The notes under the pieces are model-generated. The model worked only from the letters and a program-made list of their open reading frames with translations. It had not been told where the DNA came from and made no database searches. A stretch of DNA of 64,000 nucleotides from Isoptericola sp. BMS4 (GTDB lineage Bacteria > Actinomycetota > Actinomycetes > Actinomycetales > Cellulomonadaceae), in the NCBI RefSeq assembly GCF_011634835.1, contig NZ_SIRP01000001.1:3963748-4027747 (forward strand), written 5' to 3'. Within the stretch, counting starts at the first letter, position 1; each line of letters starts with the position of its first letter. Positions 8,197 through 16,599 of this stretch are shown in pieces. The translations under genes and the position numbers were made by a program.

Positions 8197-9156
8197 ATGC
8201 TCGCTGCCACCGTCGCCCGGTTCTCGCCCGACTCCCCGCTCGACGGCCTGGAGGTGACCGAGCGACCGGAGCCCGCGGCCCGGGAGCACTGGACGACGGT
8301 CGACGTGCGGGCCGCGAGCCTCAACCATCACGACCTGTGGTCGTTGCGCGGGGTCGGGCTGCGTGCGGAGCAGCTGCCGATGACTCTCGGCACCGACGCG
8401 GCCGGCGTCACGCCCGACGGGGAGCGCGTCGTCGTGCACGGCGTCATCGGCGCGGACGGGCACGGCGTCGGGCCTCGCGAACCGCGCTCGCTGCTGTCGG
8501 AGCGCTACCCGGGGACCCTGGCGGAGCGGGTCGCGGTCCCGACGGCCAACCTGGTTCCGCTGCCTGCCGAGCTGTCCTTCACGGACGCCGCGTGCCTGCC
8601 CACGGCCTGGCTCACGGCGTACCGGATGCTCTTCGGCGCGGCCGCCCTCTCTCCGGGCGACCGCGTGCTCGTGCAGGGCGCCGGCGGCGGCGTCGCGACG
8701 GCGGCGACCGTGCTCGGCGCCGCGGCCGGGCTGGAGGTGACCGTCACGTCGCGGTCCGCGGCGAAGCGGGCCCGCGCCCTGGAGCTCGGGGCGGCGCACG
8801 CCCTGGAGCCGGGCGAGCGCGTGCCCGCCCGCGTGGACGCCGTCCTCGAGTCGGTGGGGCAGGCCACGTGGTCGCACTCGGTGCGGTCGGTGCGCCCGGG
8901 CGGCACCGTCGTCGTGTGCGGTGCGACGTCGGGGGACGCCGCACCGGCCGAGCTGGCGCGGATCTTCTTCACGGAGATCCGGGTGCAGGGCGTGACGATG
9001 GGGTCGCGCGACGACCTGGCCGCGCTGGCACGGTTCTGTGCCAGCACCGGCGTGCGACCGGTCGTCGACTCGCAGGTCTCGCTCGCCCGGGTGGGCGAGG
9101 GACTGGCGCGGCTCGAGGCCGGCGACCAGCAGGGCAAGGTCGTCGTCGTGCCCTGA
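8197..9156 (+). CDS. zinc-binding-dehydrogenase-like / quinone-oxidoreductase-type MDR protein
   Basis: A 319-residue medium-chain reductase without the structural-zinc cysteine lobe, hence of the quinone oxidoreductase/enoyl reductase branch. The N-terminal substrate domain contains SLNHHDLWSLRGVG and GTDAAG; the NAD(P)H-binding motif is VQGAGGGVATAA (near residues 159-170). Substrate unknown. Its stop is 17 nt from the stop of the RAMA-domain gene on the other strand. Confidence 0.88.
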   Translation: MLAATVARFSPDSPLDGLEVTERPEPAAREHWTTVDVRAASLNHHDLWSLRGVGLRAEQLPMTLGTDAAGVTPDGERVVVHGVIGADGHGVGPREPRSLLSERYPGTLAERVAVPTANLVPLPAELSFTDAACLPTAWLTAYRMLFGAAALSPGDRVLVQGAGGGVATAATVLGAAAGLEVTVTSRSAAKRARALELGAAHALEPGERVPARVDAVLESVGQATWSHSVRSVRPGGTVVVCGATSGDAAPAELARIFFTEIRVQGVTMGSRDDLAALARFCASTGVRPVVDSQVSLARVGEGLARLEAGDQQGKVVVVP

Positions 9157-9172
9157 CGACCCGCGCGACCTC

Positions 9173-10756
9173 TTAGGCGAAGCGGGCGCGGTAGGCGTCC
9201 AGCAGCGACCCGGAGCCGTCCGCGAGCTGCCACACCGTCCATCCGTCCACGGTCGGCGAGCCCGAGACGACCGAGGCCGCGAGGTCCGGGTGCCGGTACC
9301 GGCCGCCGCCCGGGAGCTCGATGGCGCCGTCGGGCTGCAGGACGGCCTCGAAGTGCTGGCGCCGTCGCGGCCGCGACCAGCGCAACCGGGTCGGGACGCC
9401 GAGGCGGCCGGCGAGCGCTGCGAGGTCCGGGTCGACCTCGTCCTCGCTGTCCTCCTCGGAGGACGCCCACGCGGGGGCGGCGGTCGACAGTCGCGGCGCC
9501 TCCAGCGGCGGCACGCTCAGCCGCGGGGGCTCCAGCGGCGGCACCTGCAGCCGGGGGAGGTCGTCGGCCGCGCCGGACCAGCGCGGCGGCGGGACGGCGG
9601 GCCGCTCACGCCGCGGCGCGGGCAGCGGCAGGTCGAAGGCGGGCGCCGCGGCGGCGGCGAACTCCTGGTCCAGCCCGGGCCGGTGCGTGGACGCCCCGGG
9701 CGGCGGGGCCGGTGCGGGCGCGGCCGGCGGGTCGGCCGGCAGCGGCGGCAGCGGGGACGTGTCGTGCACCCCGCCGGAGAAGCGGTCGGTGCGGGAGCGA
9801 CGGCGCGCGGGAGCGGTGCGGCGGCGCGGGGCGGGCACCCCGCCCGGCAGCGACGTCGGGAGGTCCGGGGTCGGCGGCGCGGCGGGCACCCCGCGCGGCG
9901 GGGTGTCGTCGGCGGCGGGCGCCGGCTCCGGGACGGCGAGATCGCGGGACGCGGCCGCGCGGCGGCGCCCGGACCGGGTCGGGGCGTCCTCGGACCGGCT
10001 GCGGGCCTCGGCCGGCGCCTTGTCGTGCAGCGCCAGCCCGACGGCGACGCCCTCCGCGAAGCTCTCCGGCTCGCGCTCCGCGGCCGGCTCGGCCGGGCTC
10101 ACGACCTCGGCCTCCCCGCCGGCGGCGTCGCCCGTGGCCGCGCCGCCCCGGGTATCGGCGGAGAGCTGTGGTGCGGCCGGGGAGGACGCCGGGTGGATGA
10201 CCAGCGGCGACACGTCCACGAAGCGGCGGCCGTCCGCGCTGTGCACCACGCCCATCTTGAGGACCTCGACCGGCATCGTCGGCTGCCGCAGGAAGTCGAC
10301 GGCGTTGAGGATCTCCTCGCTGGCCTCCTGGCAGATCATGATGAGGCGGGCGCTGCTGCGGCCGGGCTGGGACCGGGTGAGGGGGACGCTGTCGTAGAAG
10401 GCGGCGACGTCGCGGTGGAACGCCTGCTCGCCGCCGTGGTAGCGGGCCGCGAGCTGGCCGCGGGTGAGGCGCCCGGCGGCGCCCGCGTGGTCGAGCGCGC
10501 GCGTCAGCGCCGACCGGTCCAGGTCGGCGACGAGCTCGACCACCACCGGGGAGCCCGTCGCGTCCAGCGCCAGCAGGTGCGGTTCGTCCGGACCGTTCCC
10601 CGGCGCCACGGGGAAGATCTGCTCACCCAGCAGGCCGTCGATGTGCGTCTCGACGACGGTGTGCGCCGTGGTGCCGACACCCGGCTCCCGGGCGACCTGC
10701 TGGCGGGCAGACTGCACCAGGAGCGGCCGTTGACCATCGACCTCGAACAGCGGCAT
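9173..10756 (-). CDS. RAMA-domain protein with nuclease-fold-like N-terminus
   Basis: A 527-residue three-part protein. Residues about 20-165 resemble the NucS/DUF91-type restriction-endonuclease fold: LLALDATGSPVVVELVAD sits where such nucleases carry D-x(n)-E-x-K, but the expected Lys is replaced, so catalysis is doubtful. Residues about 175-410 are a long Pro/Ala/Arg-rich disordered linker containing the near-repeat PPLEPPRLSVPPLEAPRLS. Residues about 430-527 match the RAMA domain (restriction enzyme and methylase associated), ending LPGGGRYRHPDLAAS...WTVWQLADGSG. RAMA domains are thought to sense modified DNA. The cellular role is unknown. Confidence 0.72.
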   Translation of the reverse strand: MPLFEVDGQRPLLVQSARQQVAREPGVGTTAHTVVETHIDGLLGEQIFPVAPGNGPDEPHLLALDATGSPVVVELVADLDRSALTRALDHAGAAGRLTRGQLAARYHGGEQAFHRDVAAFYDSVPLTRSQPGRSSARLIMICQEASEEILNAVDFLRQPTMPVEVLKMGVVHSADGRRFVDVSPLVIHPASSPAAPQLSADTRGGAATGDAAGGEAEVVSPAEPAAEREPESFAEGVAVGLALHDKAPAEARSRSEDAPTRSGRRRAAASRDLAVPEPAPAADDTPPRGVPAAPPTPDLPTSLPGGVPAPRRRTAPARRRSRTDRFSGGVHDTSPLPPLPADPPAAPAPAPPPGASTHRPGLDQEFAAAAAPAFDLPLPAPRRERPAVPPPRWSGAADDLPRLQVPPLEPPRLSVPPLEAPRLSTAAPAWASSEEDSEDEVDPDLAALAGRLGVPTRLRWSRPRRRQHFEAVLQPDGAIELPGGGRYRHPDLAASVVSGSPTVDGWTVWQLADGSGSLLDAYRARFA

Positions 10757-10906
10757 GCATCCAACTCCCGGCTCGGATCACGACCCCCGCGGCCGCGTTC
10801 CGCACCAAGCCTAGGCCAGCCTCCTGTGCGCCCGGCGCACGGGTCCGGCGGACGGGCACGGCCTCGGACGGTCGGTGGTCGCGGGGTTCCCGGACAGCGG
10901 TCGAGG

Positions 10907-11239
10907 TTACTCCGCGGGGCTGCCGTCGTCATGGACCGCGGGCCTCCCGGCGAGCCGTTCCTCGACCCGCGCGACCTTCTGGTCGAGCTGCCCGGTGCGG
11001 CCGGGGCGGATGTCCGCCTTGAGCACGAGCGACACCCGGTGCCCGCCCGCGGCGACGGCCTCGGTGGCCCGCTGCACGACGGGCATCACCTCGTCCCACT
11101 CCCCCTCGATCTCGGTGAACATCGCGGTGGTGCGGTTCGGCAGCCCGGACTCGCGGACGATGCGGACGGCCTCGGCGACGGAGTCCGTGACGGACTCGCC
11201 CGCGCCGAGCGGAGCGACGGAGAACGCGAAGACAGCCAT
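10907..11239 (-). CDS. MTH1187/YkoF-family thiamine-binding protein
   Basis: A 110-residue protein of the MTH1187 family, small ferredoxin-fold proteins of which some bind thiamine or its HMP moiety. Diagnostic parts are [12 protein letters not shown], the [19 protein letters not shown] stretch and the basic [12 protein letters not shown]. It acts in the cytoplasm; no enzymatic activity is known. ATG at 11239 is chosen because the conserved domain begins there. The left end of palindrome A1 lies 21 nt upstream of this start. Confidence 0.85.
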   Translation of the reverse strand: MAVFAFSVAPLGAGESVTDSVAEAVRIVRESGLPNRTTAMFTEIEGEWDEVMPVVQRATEAVAAGGHRVSLVLKADIRPGRTGQLDQKVARVEERLAGRPAVHDDGSPAE

Positions 11240-11260
11240 GTCGCCATCATGCGCTCCCTC

Positions 11261-11327
11261 GGTGCCGAACATGTGATCGGTCCGGGATTCCAAGTCTGAA
11301 TCCCGGACCGATCACATGTTCGGCACC
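11261..11327. repeat. family A palindrome, copy A1
   Basis: Perfect 30-bp arms (11261-11290 and 11298-11327) with a 7-nt loop CAAGTCT. The outer part reads GGTGCCGAACATGTGATCGG and the inner part TCCGGGATTC. It lies between divergent genes, 21 nt from the thiamine-binding protein start and 27 nt from the cofD start, so it is not placed as a 3'-end terminator. Confidence 0.92.
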
Positions 11328-11354
11328 CGGGGGGCAGCGGCATAGGCTCGGCGG

Positions 11355-12323
11355 GTGGACAGCTCCCCCTCGGCCCCTCGCGTCACCCTCCTCGCCGGCG
11401 GGGTGGGCGGCGCCCGTCTCGCCCACGGCCTCGCGCTCGCCCTGCCCGACGGCGGCGCGGAGCACCTGCGGATCGTCGGCAACGTGGGCGACGACACCGA
11501 ACGGCACGGGCTCCTCGTCTCGCCCGACCTCGACACCGTCATGTACACGCTCGCCGGGCTCAACGACGAGCAGCGCGGCTGGGGGCTGACGGGCGAGACC
11601 TACGGCGTCCTCGACCAGCTCGCCCGTCTCGGCGAGGACACCTGGTTCACGCTCGGCGACAAGGACCTCGCGACCCACGTGGTGCGGACCGCCGCCCTGC
11701 GCGACGGCGAGCCCCTCAGCGCGGTGACCGCCCGCCTGTGCGCGGCGCTCGGGGTGCACGCCACCCTCCTGCCCGTGACGGACGACCGGCTGCGCACGCT
11801 GGTCGACACCCCAGCGGGCCGCGTCGCGTTCCAGGAGTACTTCGTGCGGCGGCAGCACGCCGACGCCGTGCTGGGGCTGACGTTCGACGGCGCCGACACG
11901 GCGCGGCCCGCGCCCGGGGTGCTCGCCGCCGTCCGCGACACCGAGGTGCTCGTCGTCGCGCCGTCGAACCCGTTCCTGTCCGTGGAGCCGCTGCTCGCCG
12001 TGCCGGGGGTGCGCGACGCCCTGCGCGCGACGTCGGCCCGGCGCGTCGCGGTGAGCCCGATCGTCGGCGGCCGGGCGCTGAAGGGACCGGCCGCGCAGGT
12101 GCTCGAGACACTGGGGCACGAGGTGTCCGCGCTGGGCGTGGCGCGCCTGTACACCGGGCTGGTGGACGTGATGTGCGTCGACGAGGCGGACGCCGCCCTG
12201 GCCGACCCGATCCGCGACCTCGGGCTCGACGTCGTCGTCACCGACACGATCATGGGCGGCCCCGCCGGGCGCGAGCGGCTCGCGCGCGAGCTGCTCACCG
12301 CCGTCGGGCCGGCACCGCGCTGA
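11355..12323 (+). CDS. cofD: 2-phospho-L-lactate transferase (coenzyme F420)
   Basis: A 322-residue CofD/FbiA enzyme that transfers the phospholactyl (or phosphoenolpyruvyl) group from the GDP-activated donor to the deazaflavin Fo, forming (dehydro)F420-0. Typical elements are LLAGGVGGARLAHGL near the N-terminus, GNVGDD, TWFTLGDKDLATH and VSPIVGGRALKGPA. Length is normal. The GTG at 11355 gives the expected N-terminus. cofC follows 2 nt after its stop, so the donor-forming and transferring enzymes are co-transcribed. Confidence 0.95.
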   Translation: MDSSPSAPRVTLLAGGVGGARLAHGLALALPDGGAEHLRIVGNVGDDTERHGLLVSPDLDTVMYTLAGLNDEQRGWGLTGETYGVLDQLARLGEDTWFTLGDKDLATHVVRTAALRDGEPLSAVTARLCAALGVHATLLPVTDDRLRTLVDTPAGRVAFQEYFVRRQHADAVLGLTFDGADTARPAPGVLAAVRDTEVLVVAPSNPFLSVEPLLAVPGVRDALRATSARRVAVSPIVGGRALKGPAAQVLETLGHEVSALGVARLYTGLVDVMCVDEADAALADPIRDLGLDVVVTDTIMGGPAGRERLARELLTAVGPAPR

Positions 12324-12325
12324 CC

Positions 12326-13126
12326 ATGCGCATCGTCGGTGCCGAACAGGTGGATCCTCCGGGATTCACGGCCGGAAACCCGGAACAACCACCTGTTCGG
12401 CAACGACGGGTCGTGGCGGTCGTGCCGCTGCGCGACGGCGTGTCCGGCAAGTCGCGGCTCGCCGCCGACCTCGACCCGGTGGCCCGGCGGCGGCTGGTCG
12501 CCGACCTGGCCCGGCACGTCGTCGGCGTGCTGGCGGCGCACGAGGGCGTGGAGCGCGTGCTCGTCGTCACCGCCGACGTGCCGTTCACGCGCGCCGCCCT
12601 CGGCGGCCTCGCCCGCGGTCCCGGCGACGCTCCCGTCGACGTCGTGGCACAGCCGCCCGCGCGGCCCGGCCTGAACGCGGCGCTGGACGTCGGCCGCGAG
12701 CACGCGGCCGCGCGCGGGGCACGCCGCCTGCTGGTCGCCCATGCCGACCTGCCGATGCTGGCGGCCGACGACGTCACCGCGATGCTCACCACGGGCGGTC
12801 ACCGCGGCAGTCCCGGTTCTGGTCGGCAGTCCGGACTGCCGACCAGAACCGGAACTGCCGACGAGATCCCGGTGGTCGTCGGGACGGACCGGCACGACGC
12901 CGGCACGAACCTGCTCGTCGTCCCCGCGACGGCCGCATTCCGCTTCCGGTTCGGTGCGGGGTCCCGCGCCGCGCACGAGGCCGAGGCCGCACGGCACGGG
13001 CTCGCCGTCGCCGTCGTGCGCCGCCCGGGGACCGCCGTCGACCTCGACACCCTCGACGACTGGGGGCAGCTGCCCGACGACGCCCGCCGGCGCCTGCGCG
13101 ACGCCGTCGGGTCGTCGCTGCCCTGA
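12326..13126 (+). CDS. cofC: 2-phospho-L-lactate guanylyltransferase with two in-frame palindromic insertions
   Basis: CofC activates phospholactate or phosphoenolpyruvate with GTP, supplying the substrate of CofD. Family features: VVPLRDGVSGKSRLAADL, TADVPF, AHADLPMLAADDV and TDRHDAGTNLLVV. As read the product is 266 residues, longer than usual CofC. Two stretches are palindromic DNA: codons about 4-28 (12334-12408, family A) and codons about 160-179 (12805-12860). Removing the first leaves MRIV joined to VAVVPLRD, a normal N-terminus. A GTG at 12413 could instead be the true start, placing the first palindrome in the leader; no good ribosome site favours either. The second insertion is unambiguously inside the conserved domain and keeps frame. 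Confidence 0.9.
   Translation: MRIVGAEQVDPPGFTAGNPEQPPVRQRRVVAVVPLRDGVSGKSRLAADLDPVARRRLVADLARHVVGVLAAHEGVERVLVVTADVPFTRAALGGLARGPGDAPVDVVAQPPARPGLNAALDVGREHAAARGARRLLVAHADLPMLAADDVTAMLTTGGHRGSPGSGRQSGLPTRTGTADEIPVVVGTDRHDAGTNLLVVPATAAFRFRFGAGSRAAHEAEAARHGLAVAVVRRPGTAVDLDTLDDWGQLPDDARRRLRDAVGSSLP
12334..12408. repeat. family A palindrome, copy A2, at the start of cofC
   Basis: A 75-nt element whose outer arms TGCCGAACAGGTGG pair perfectly with CCACCTGTTCGGCA; the inner arms retain CCGGG/CCCGG with about four mismatches, and a further CGTCG/CGACG extends the stem outward with one mismatch. It lies in frame in cofC as read from the ATG at 12326. It is the most decayed of the stem-complete copies. 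Confidence 0.8.
12805..12860. repeat. 28-bp palindrome inside cofC (family C)
   Basis: Arms 12805-12832 and 12833-12860 abut with no loop and pair with a single mismatch. Each arm itself begins and ends with CGGCAGTCC or a close variant. The sequence is unrelated to family A. It encodes SPGSGRQSGLPTRTGTA-like residues between ADDVTAMLTTGG and DEIPVVV of CofC and keeps the reading frame. Confidence 0.88.
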
Positions 13127-13166
13127 CCGGGCGATGAGTCGGGCCCCGCGGGCGCGTCCATCCCCC

Positions 13167-13496
13167 ATGAGCATCGAGCTGATCGACCAGGACACGCTGC
13201 CCGACGCCGACTTCGAGGGTTACCTGCACGGCTCCACCGTCTCGGTGATGTTCGAACGCATCGACCGCGACGGCGCGGGGCCGCGCCTGCACCGCCACCC
13301 GTACACGGAGACGTTCATCATCCGGTCGGGGCGCGCCCTGTTCCGCGTGGGGGACGACGAGGTGGTCGCGGTGGGCGGCCAGATCCTCGTCGCGCCCCCG
13401 CGGACACCGCACCGGTTCGCCGTCGTCGGCCCCGAGACCTACGAGGCCCTGCACGTCCACGCGAACGACCGGTTCGTCACCGAGTGGCTGGAGTAG
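13167..13496 (+). CDS. cupin-domain protein
   Basis: A 109-residue single-domain cupin. The metal-binding motif 1 is visible as HRHPYTETFIIRSG (H-x-H-x4-E, residues about 37-48) and motif 2 as PPRTPHRFAVVG with its His. Function cannot be deduced; such proteins include small dioxygenases, isomerases and sugar or hormone-like sensors. The ATG at 13167 is 40 nt after cofC. Its TAG stop directly abuts the stop of the aldo/keto reductase on the opposite strand, with no spacer. Confidence 0.85.
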   Translation: MSIELIDQDTLPDADFEGYLHGSTVSVMFERIDRDGAGPRLHRHPYTETFIIRSGRALFRVGDDEVVAVGGQILVAPPRTPHRFAVVGPETYEALHVHANDRFVTEWLE

Positions 13497-14477
13497 TCAC
13501 ACCGCGTCGAGACGAGCCCGCAGCGCGGGGTCGAGGTCGAGGTCGGCCGCCCCGAGCAGCTCGTCGAGCTGCGCCACGCTGCTCGCCCCGACGATCGGGA
13601 CGACAGGCACGTCAGCGCCCGTCAGCCACGCGAGGACCACCTGGTTCGGCGTCGCGCCGGTCTCGGCCGCGACCTCGCGGAGCACCCGCAGGCGCTCGTG
13701 CGTCGTCGGGTGGTCGAAGCCTGCCCACAGGGGCTTGTCCTCGCGCACCAGCGCGCCCTGCATGAGCGGCGAGTATGCGACGACGGCGAGCGGGCTGCCC
13801 GCCTCCGTCGACGCGCGGGCGTAGTCGAGCAGCTCGTACGACGCCCAGTTGCGCCGGCCGACATCGGGCCGCGGGTACGGGTAGGTGAGCTGCTGCTGCA
13901 CCAGGCCGTAGGGGGCCACGCCCTGCCGCCGGGCCTCCTCGCGCGCCTCGACCACGCGGTGCAGCGCGACGTTCGAGATGCCCGTGACCCCGACGAGCCC
14001 CTCGGCCTGGAGCTTGCCGAACGCCCCGACGGTCTCGGCGAGCGGCGTGCCGACGTCGTCGACGTGCCCGTAGTAGGCGTCGAGGTGGTCGACGCCCAGG
14101 TGGCGCAGGCTCTCGCGCGCCTCGGCGGCGATGGTCTCGGCGCCGAGGCCCTGGTAGTTCATGGGCGGCACGTGCTGCAGCGGCAGGTTCGGGTCCTTCT
14201 TGGCCGCGCCCACCTTGGTGGCGAGGCGCAGCTCGTCACGGTTGCCACGTTCGGCGAGCCAGCGGCCGATGACGTCCTCGCTGTCCCGGCCGTACCCCTC
14301 GCCCCAGGCGTTGTAGTTGTTCGCGGTGTCGAGGAACGTGCCGCCCGCCTCGACGAAGCGGTCGAGGATCGCGAACGACGTCGTCTCGTCCGTGCGGGTG
14401 CCGAACCACATCGTGCCGAGGCACAGCGTGCTGACCTCGAACGACGTCGTGCCGTCACCGATCGTGCGGTAGCGCAT
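13497..14477 (-). CDS. aldo/keto reductase
   Basis: A 326-residue NADPH-dependent oxidoreductase with TIM-barrel fold. Visible features: catalytic Asp and Tyr in FLDTANNYNAWGEG, Lys in LATKVG, the YYGHVDD His, and the nucleotide-binding IVGASSVAQLDE at the C-terminus. Substrate unknown. AGGGAGAACCCCC precedes the ATG at 14477. It is divergent from a MocR-type regulator 77 nt away with a 16-bp palindrome between them, so it is the likely regulated target. Confidence 0.92.
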   Translation of the reverse strand: MRYRTIGDGTTSFEVSTLCLGTMWFGTRTDETTSFAILDRFVEAGGTFLDTANNYNAWGEGYGRDSEDVIGRWLAERGNRDELRLATKVGAAKKDPNLPLQHVPPMNYQGLGAETIAAEARESLRHLGVDHLDAYYGHVDDVGTPLAETVGAFGKLQAEGLVGVTGISNVALHRVVEAREEARRQGVAPYGLVQQQLTYPYPRPDVGRRNWASYELLDYARASTEAGSPLAVVAYSPLMQGALVREDKPLWAGFDHPTTHERLRVLREVAAETGATPNQVVLAWLTGADVPVVPIVGASSVAQLDELLGAADLDLDPALRARLDAV

Positions 14478-14520
14478 GGGGGTTCTCCCTGTCTGGCGGG
14501 TGCTGTCCCGCACGACGCTA

Positions 14521-14536
14521 CGGACCGATCGGTCCG
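14521..14536. promoter_or_regulatory. 16-bp palindromic operator between AKR and mocR
   Basis: CGGACCGATCGGTCCG is a perfect palindrome, followed closely by GGTCCGGGTG. It lies midway between the two divergent start codons, in the position expected for an autoregulating divergent regulator. Confidence 0.6.
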
Positions 14537-14554
14537 GGTGTACCGTCCATTGAC

Positions 14555-15976
14555 ATGGCAGATAGCCAGGCCAATGCGGTGCTCGCCTGGGACACGGTGC
14601 TCGACCTCGGCGACGGGCCGGAACCGCTGGTGCAGCGGCTGGAACGTGCGCTGCGCGGGGCCGTGCACGCCGGCCGCGTGCCGCCCGGGGCGGCGCTGCC
14701 GCCCAGCCGCGCCCTCGCCGACACGCTGGGCGTCTCCCGGTGGGTGGTCACCGAGGCGTACGGGCAGCTCGTGGCCGAGGGGTTCTGCGAGGCACGCGTC
14801 GGGTCGGGCACCCGGGTGTCCGCGCACGCGGGCCCCCGGCCCGTCGCCCCGACGCGGACGGCTCCTCTCCCGGAGCCGCGAGCCCCCTTCGACCTCGGCC
14901 CTGGCGTCCCCGACCTGCGCCACGTGCCGCGGACCGCATGGGCGCGGGCCGTGCACGACGCGCTGCGGGACGCCGCCGACGCCGAGCTCGGCACCGCCGA
15001 CCCCGCCGGCGCACCCGCGGCACGGACCGCGGTCGCCGGCTACCTCTCCCGCGCCCGGGCGGCGACCGTCACCCCGGACGACGTCGTCGTCACGCACGGC
15101 GCGACCGACGCCATGACACGGCTCGCGCGGGCCCTGCGCGGTGCCGGGCACCGCACGCTCCTGGTGGAGGACCCCAGCTGGGGGCGGCTGCGCGACGTCG
15201 CCCGGGACGCCGCGCTGACCCTCGTCCCCGTCCCGGTCGACGACGACGGCCCCGACGTGCCCGCGCTCGTCGGGGCGGCGCGGCGGACCGGGGCGCGTGC
15301 CGCGCTGCTCACGCCGGCGCACCAGTTCCCCACCGGGGCGCTGCTGGCGCCCGCACGGCGCGAGCAGGTGCTCGCCTGGGCGCGGGCCGTCGACGGGCTG
15401 GTGATCGAGGACGACTACGACGCCGAGTTCCGCTACGACCGCCGGCCCGTCGGGGCGCTGCAGGGCCTCGACGCCGACCGGGTGGCGCTCGTCGGGTCGC
15501 TGAGCAAGACCGTCTCGCCGGCGCTCGGGCTCGGCTGGATGACGCTCCCCCGCCGGTGGCGCGAGCGCCTGGGGCCCGGCTTCGGCGGTGCCCCGCCGTC
15601 CACCGTCGACCAGCTCGCCCTGGCCCGGTTCGTCACCGGGGGCGGCTACGAACGGCACCTGCGAGCCGCCCGCGCCCGGTTCCGGCGACGCCGGGCCGCA
15701 CTGCTCGACAGCCTGGGCCGGCACCTGCCCGGCCTGTCCGTGAGCGGCATCGCCGCGGGGCTGCACGTCGTCGTCACGCTGCCCGACGGCGTCAGCGCCG
15801 CCGCCGTGGTCCGGGCTGCCGCCGCGCGGGACGTCACCGTGGCCGACCTCGACCGCTACCGGCTCACCCGCGGCCCGTGCGACGCGCTCGTCCTGGGCTA
15901 CGGCAACCTCGCCGACGCCCGCGTCGACGAGGCCGTCGCCCGCCTCGCCGCCGCCGTCCACGACGCCCGGGCCTGA
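14555..15976 (+). CDS. MocR/PdxR-type GntR regulator with aminotransferase domain
   Basis: A 473-residue transcription regulator: a GntR winged helix (about 18-90, with LPPSRALADTLGVSRWVVTEAY) joined to a fold-type I aminotransferase domain (about 110-470). The PLP-binding motif SLSKTVSPALGLGW places the Schiff-base Lys at K318, and EDDYDAEFRYDR supplies the Asp that contacts the PLP ring. Family knowledge: such proteins sense PLP or amino-acid adducts; some (PdxR) control PLP synthesis. No pdx genes are adjacent, so control of the divergent aldo/keto reductase is the simplest inference. Confidence 0.9.
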   Translation: MADSQANAVLAWDTVLDLGDGPEPLVQRLERALRGAVHAGRVPPGAALPPSRALADTLGVSRWVVTEAYGQLVAEGFCEARVGSGTRVSAHAGPRPVAPTRTAPLPEPRAPFDLGPGVPDLRHVPRTAWARAVHDALRDAADAELGTADPAGAPAARTAVAGYLSRARAATVTPDDVVVTHGATDAMTRLARALRGAGHRTLLVEDPSWGRLRDVARDAALTLVPVPVDDDGPDVPALVGAARRTGARAALLTPAHQFPTGALLAPARREQVLAWARAVDGLVIEDDYDAEFRYDRRPVGALQGLDADRVALVGSLSKTVSPALGLGWMTLPRRWRERLGPGFGGAPPSTVDQLALARFVTGGGYERHLRAARARFRRRRAALLDSLGRHLPGLSVSGIAAGLHVVVTLPDGVSAAAVVRAAAARDVTVADLDRYRLTRGPCDALVLGYGNLADARVDEAVARLAAAVHDARA

Positions 15977-16016
15977 GCGTCGTCCACCGACCGCCTGGCA
16001 CCGGACCGTGCCCCGC

Positions 16017-16526
16017 TCAGAAGTGCGGGCGGGCCTGCGCGGACGAGGTCGCGCTCAGCCCGATGCCCGCGTCGAAGGACTCGGTGAACCACCGCACGAG
16101 CGGCGGGTGCGAGGTCGCGACGAGGGTCACCCGGGCGCTCGCGCCGTCCGGCGACGACGCCCCGGCCACCCGGAACCCGTCGAACTCGGCGGCGGTACCG
16201 GGGTGCGCGGCGAGGTAGGCGGTGACGGACTCGCGGACGTCCGCGTCGGTGAGGGTCAGCGTGGCGGAACCGGGGTCCCCGGTTGCGCCGCCGATGACGG
16301 CACCGGCGGCGGCGCCGTCGGCGGCGTCGAGGGCGATCACGTCCGCGAGGTCGTACAGCGCCTTGCGCTCGAGGTGGACGGCCGTCGCGGACGCCACCAT
16401 CGCGACGATCATCAGGCCGAGCACGACGCAGCCGAGCGTGAGCAGCATGATCCTGCCCGACTCGTCGTCGCACGCGCCCGCCCGGCGAGGCGCGGGTCCG
16501 TGCGGGGCGGCGGTCGTCCGGGGCAT
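16017..16526 (-). CDS. TadE/TadG-like pilus-assembly (pseudopilin-like) protein
   Basis: A 169-residue single-pass membrane protein. After a short Arg-rich cytoplasmic head containing DDESGRIM comes the hydrophobic segment LLTLGCVVLGLMIVAMVAS (about 28-48), then an Ala-rich ectodomain. The ESGRIMLL junction is typical of TadG-type/Flp-associated proteins (Rv3656-3660 style). No other tad genes are in the window, so it may be the last gene of a cluster or an orphan. Role is inferred. Confidence 0.65.
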   Translation of the reverse strand: MPRTTAAPHGPAPRRAGACDDESGRIMLLTLGCVVLGLMIVAMVASATAVHLERKALYDLADVIALDAADGAAAGAVIGGATGDPGSATLTLTDADVRESVTAYLAAHPGTAAEFDGFRVAGASSPDGASARVTLVATSHPPLVRWFTESFDAGIGLSATSSAQARPHF

Positions 16527-16599
16527 CGGTCGGTCACTCTACCGAGGCGCGGGGCGCCCGCCGGCACGCCGTCCACAGGGCCGGCTCACCAGGTCCCGC

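Noticed and set aside
11240-11293. N-terminal extension of the thiamine-binding protein into palindrome A1
   Set aside because: The conserved domain begins at MAVFAFSV (11239) and the extension is translated palindrome sequence.
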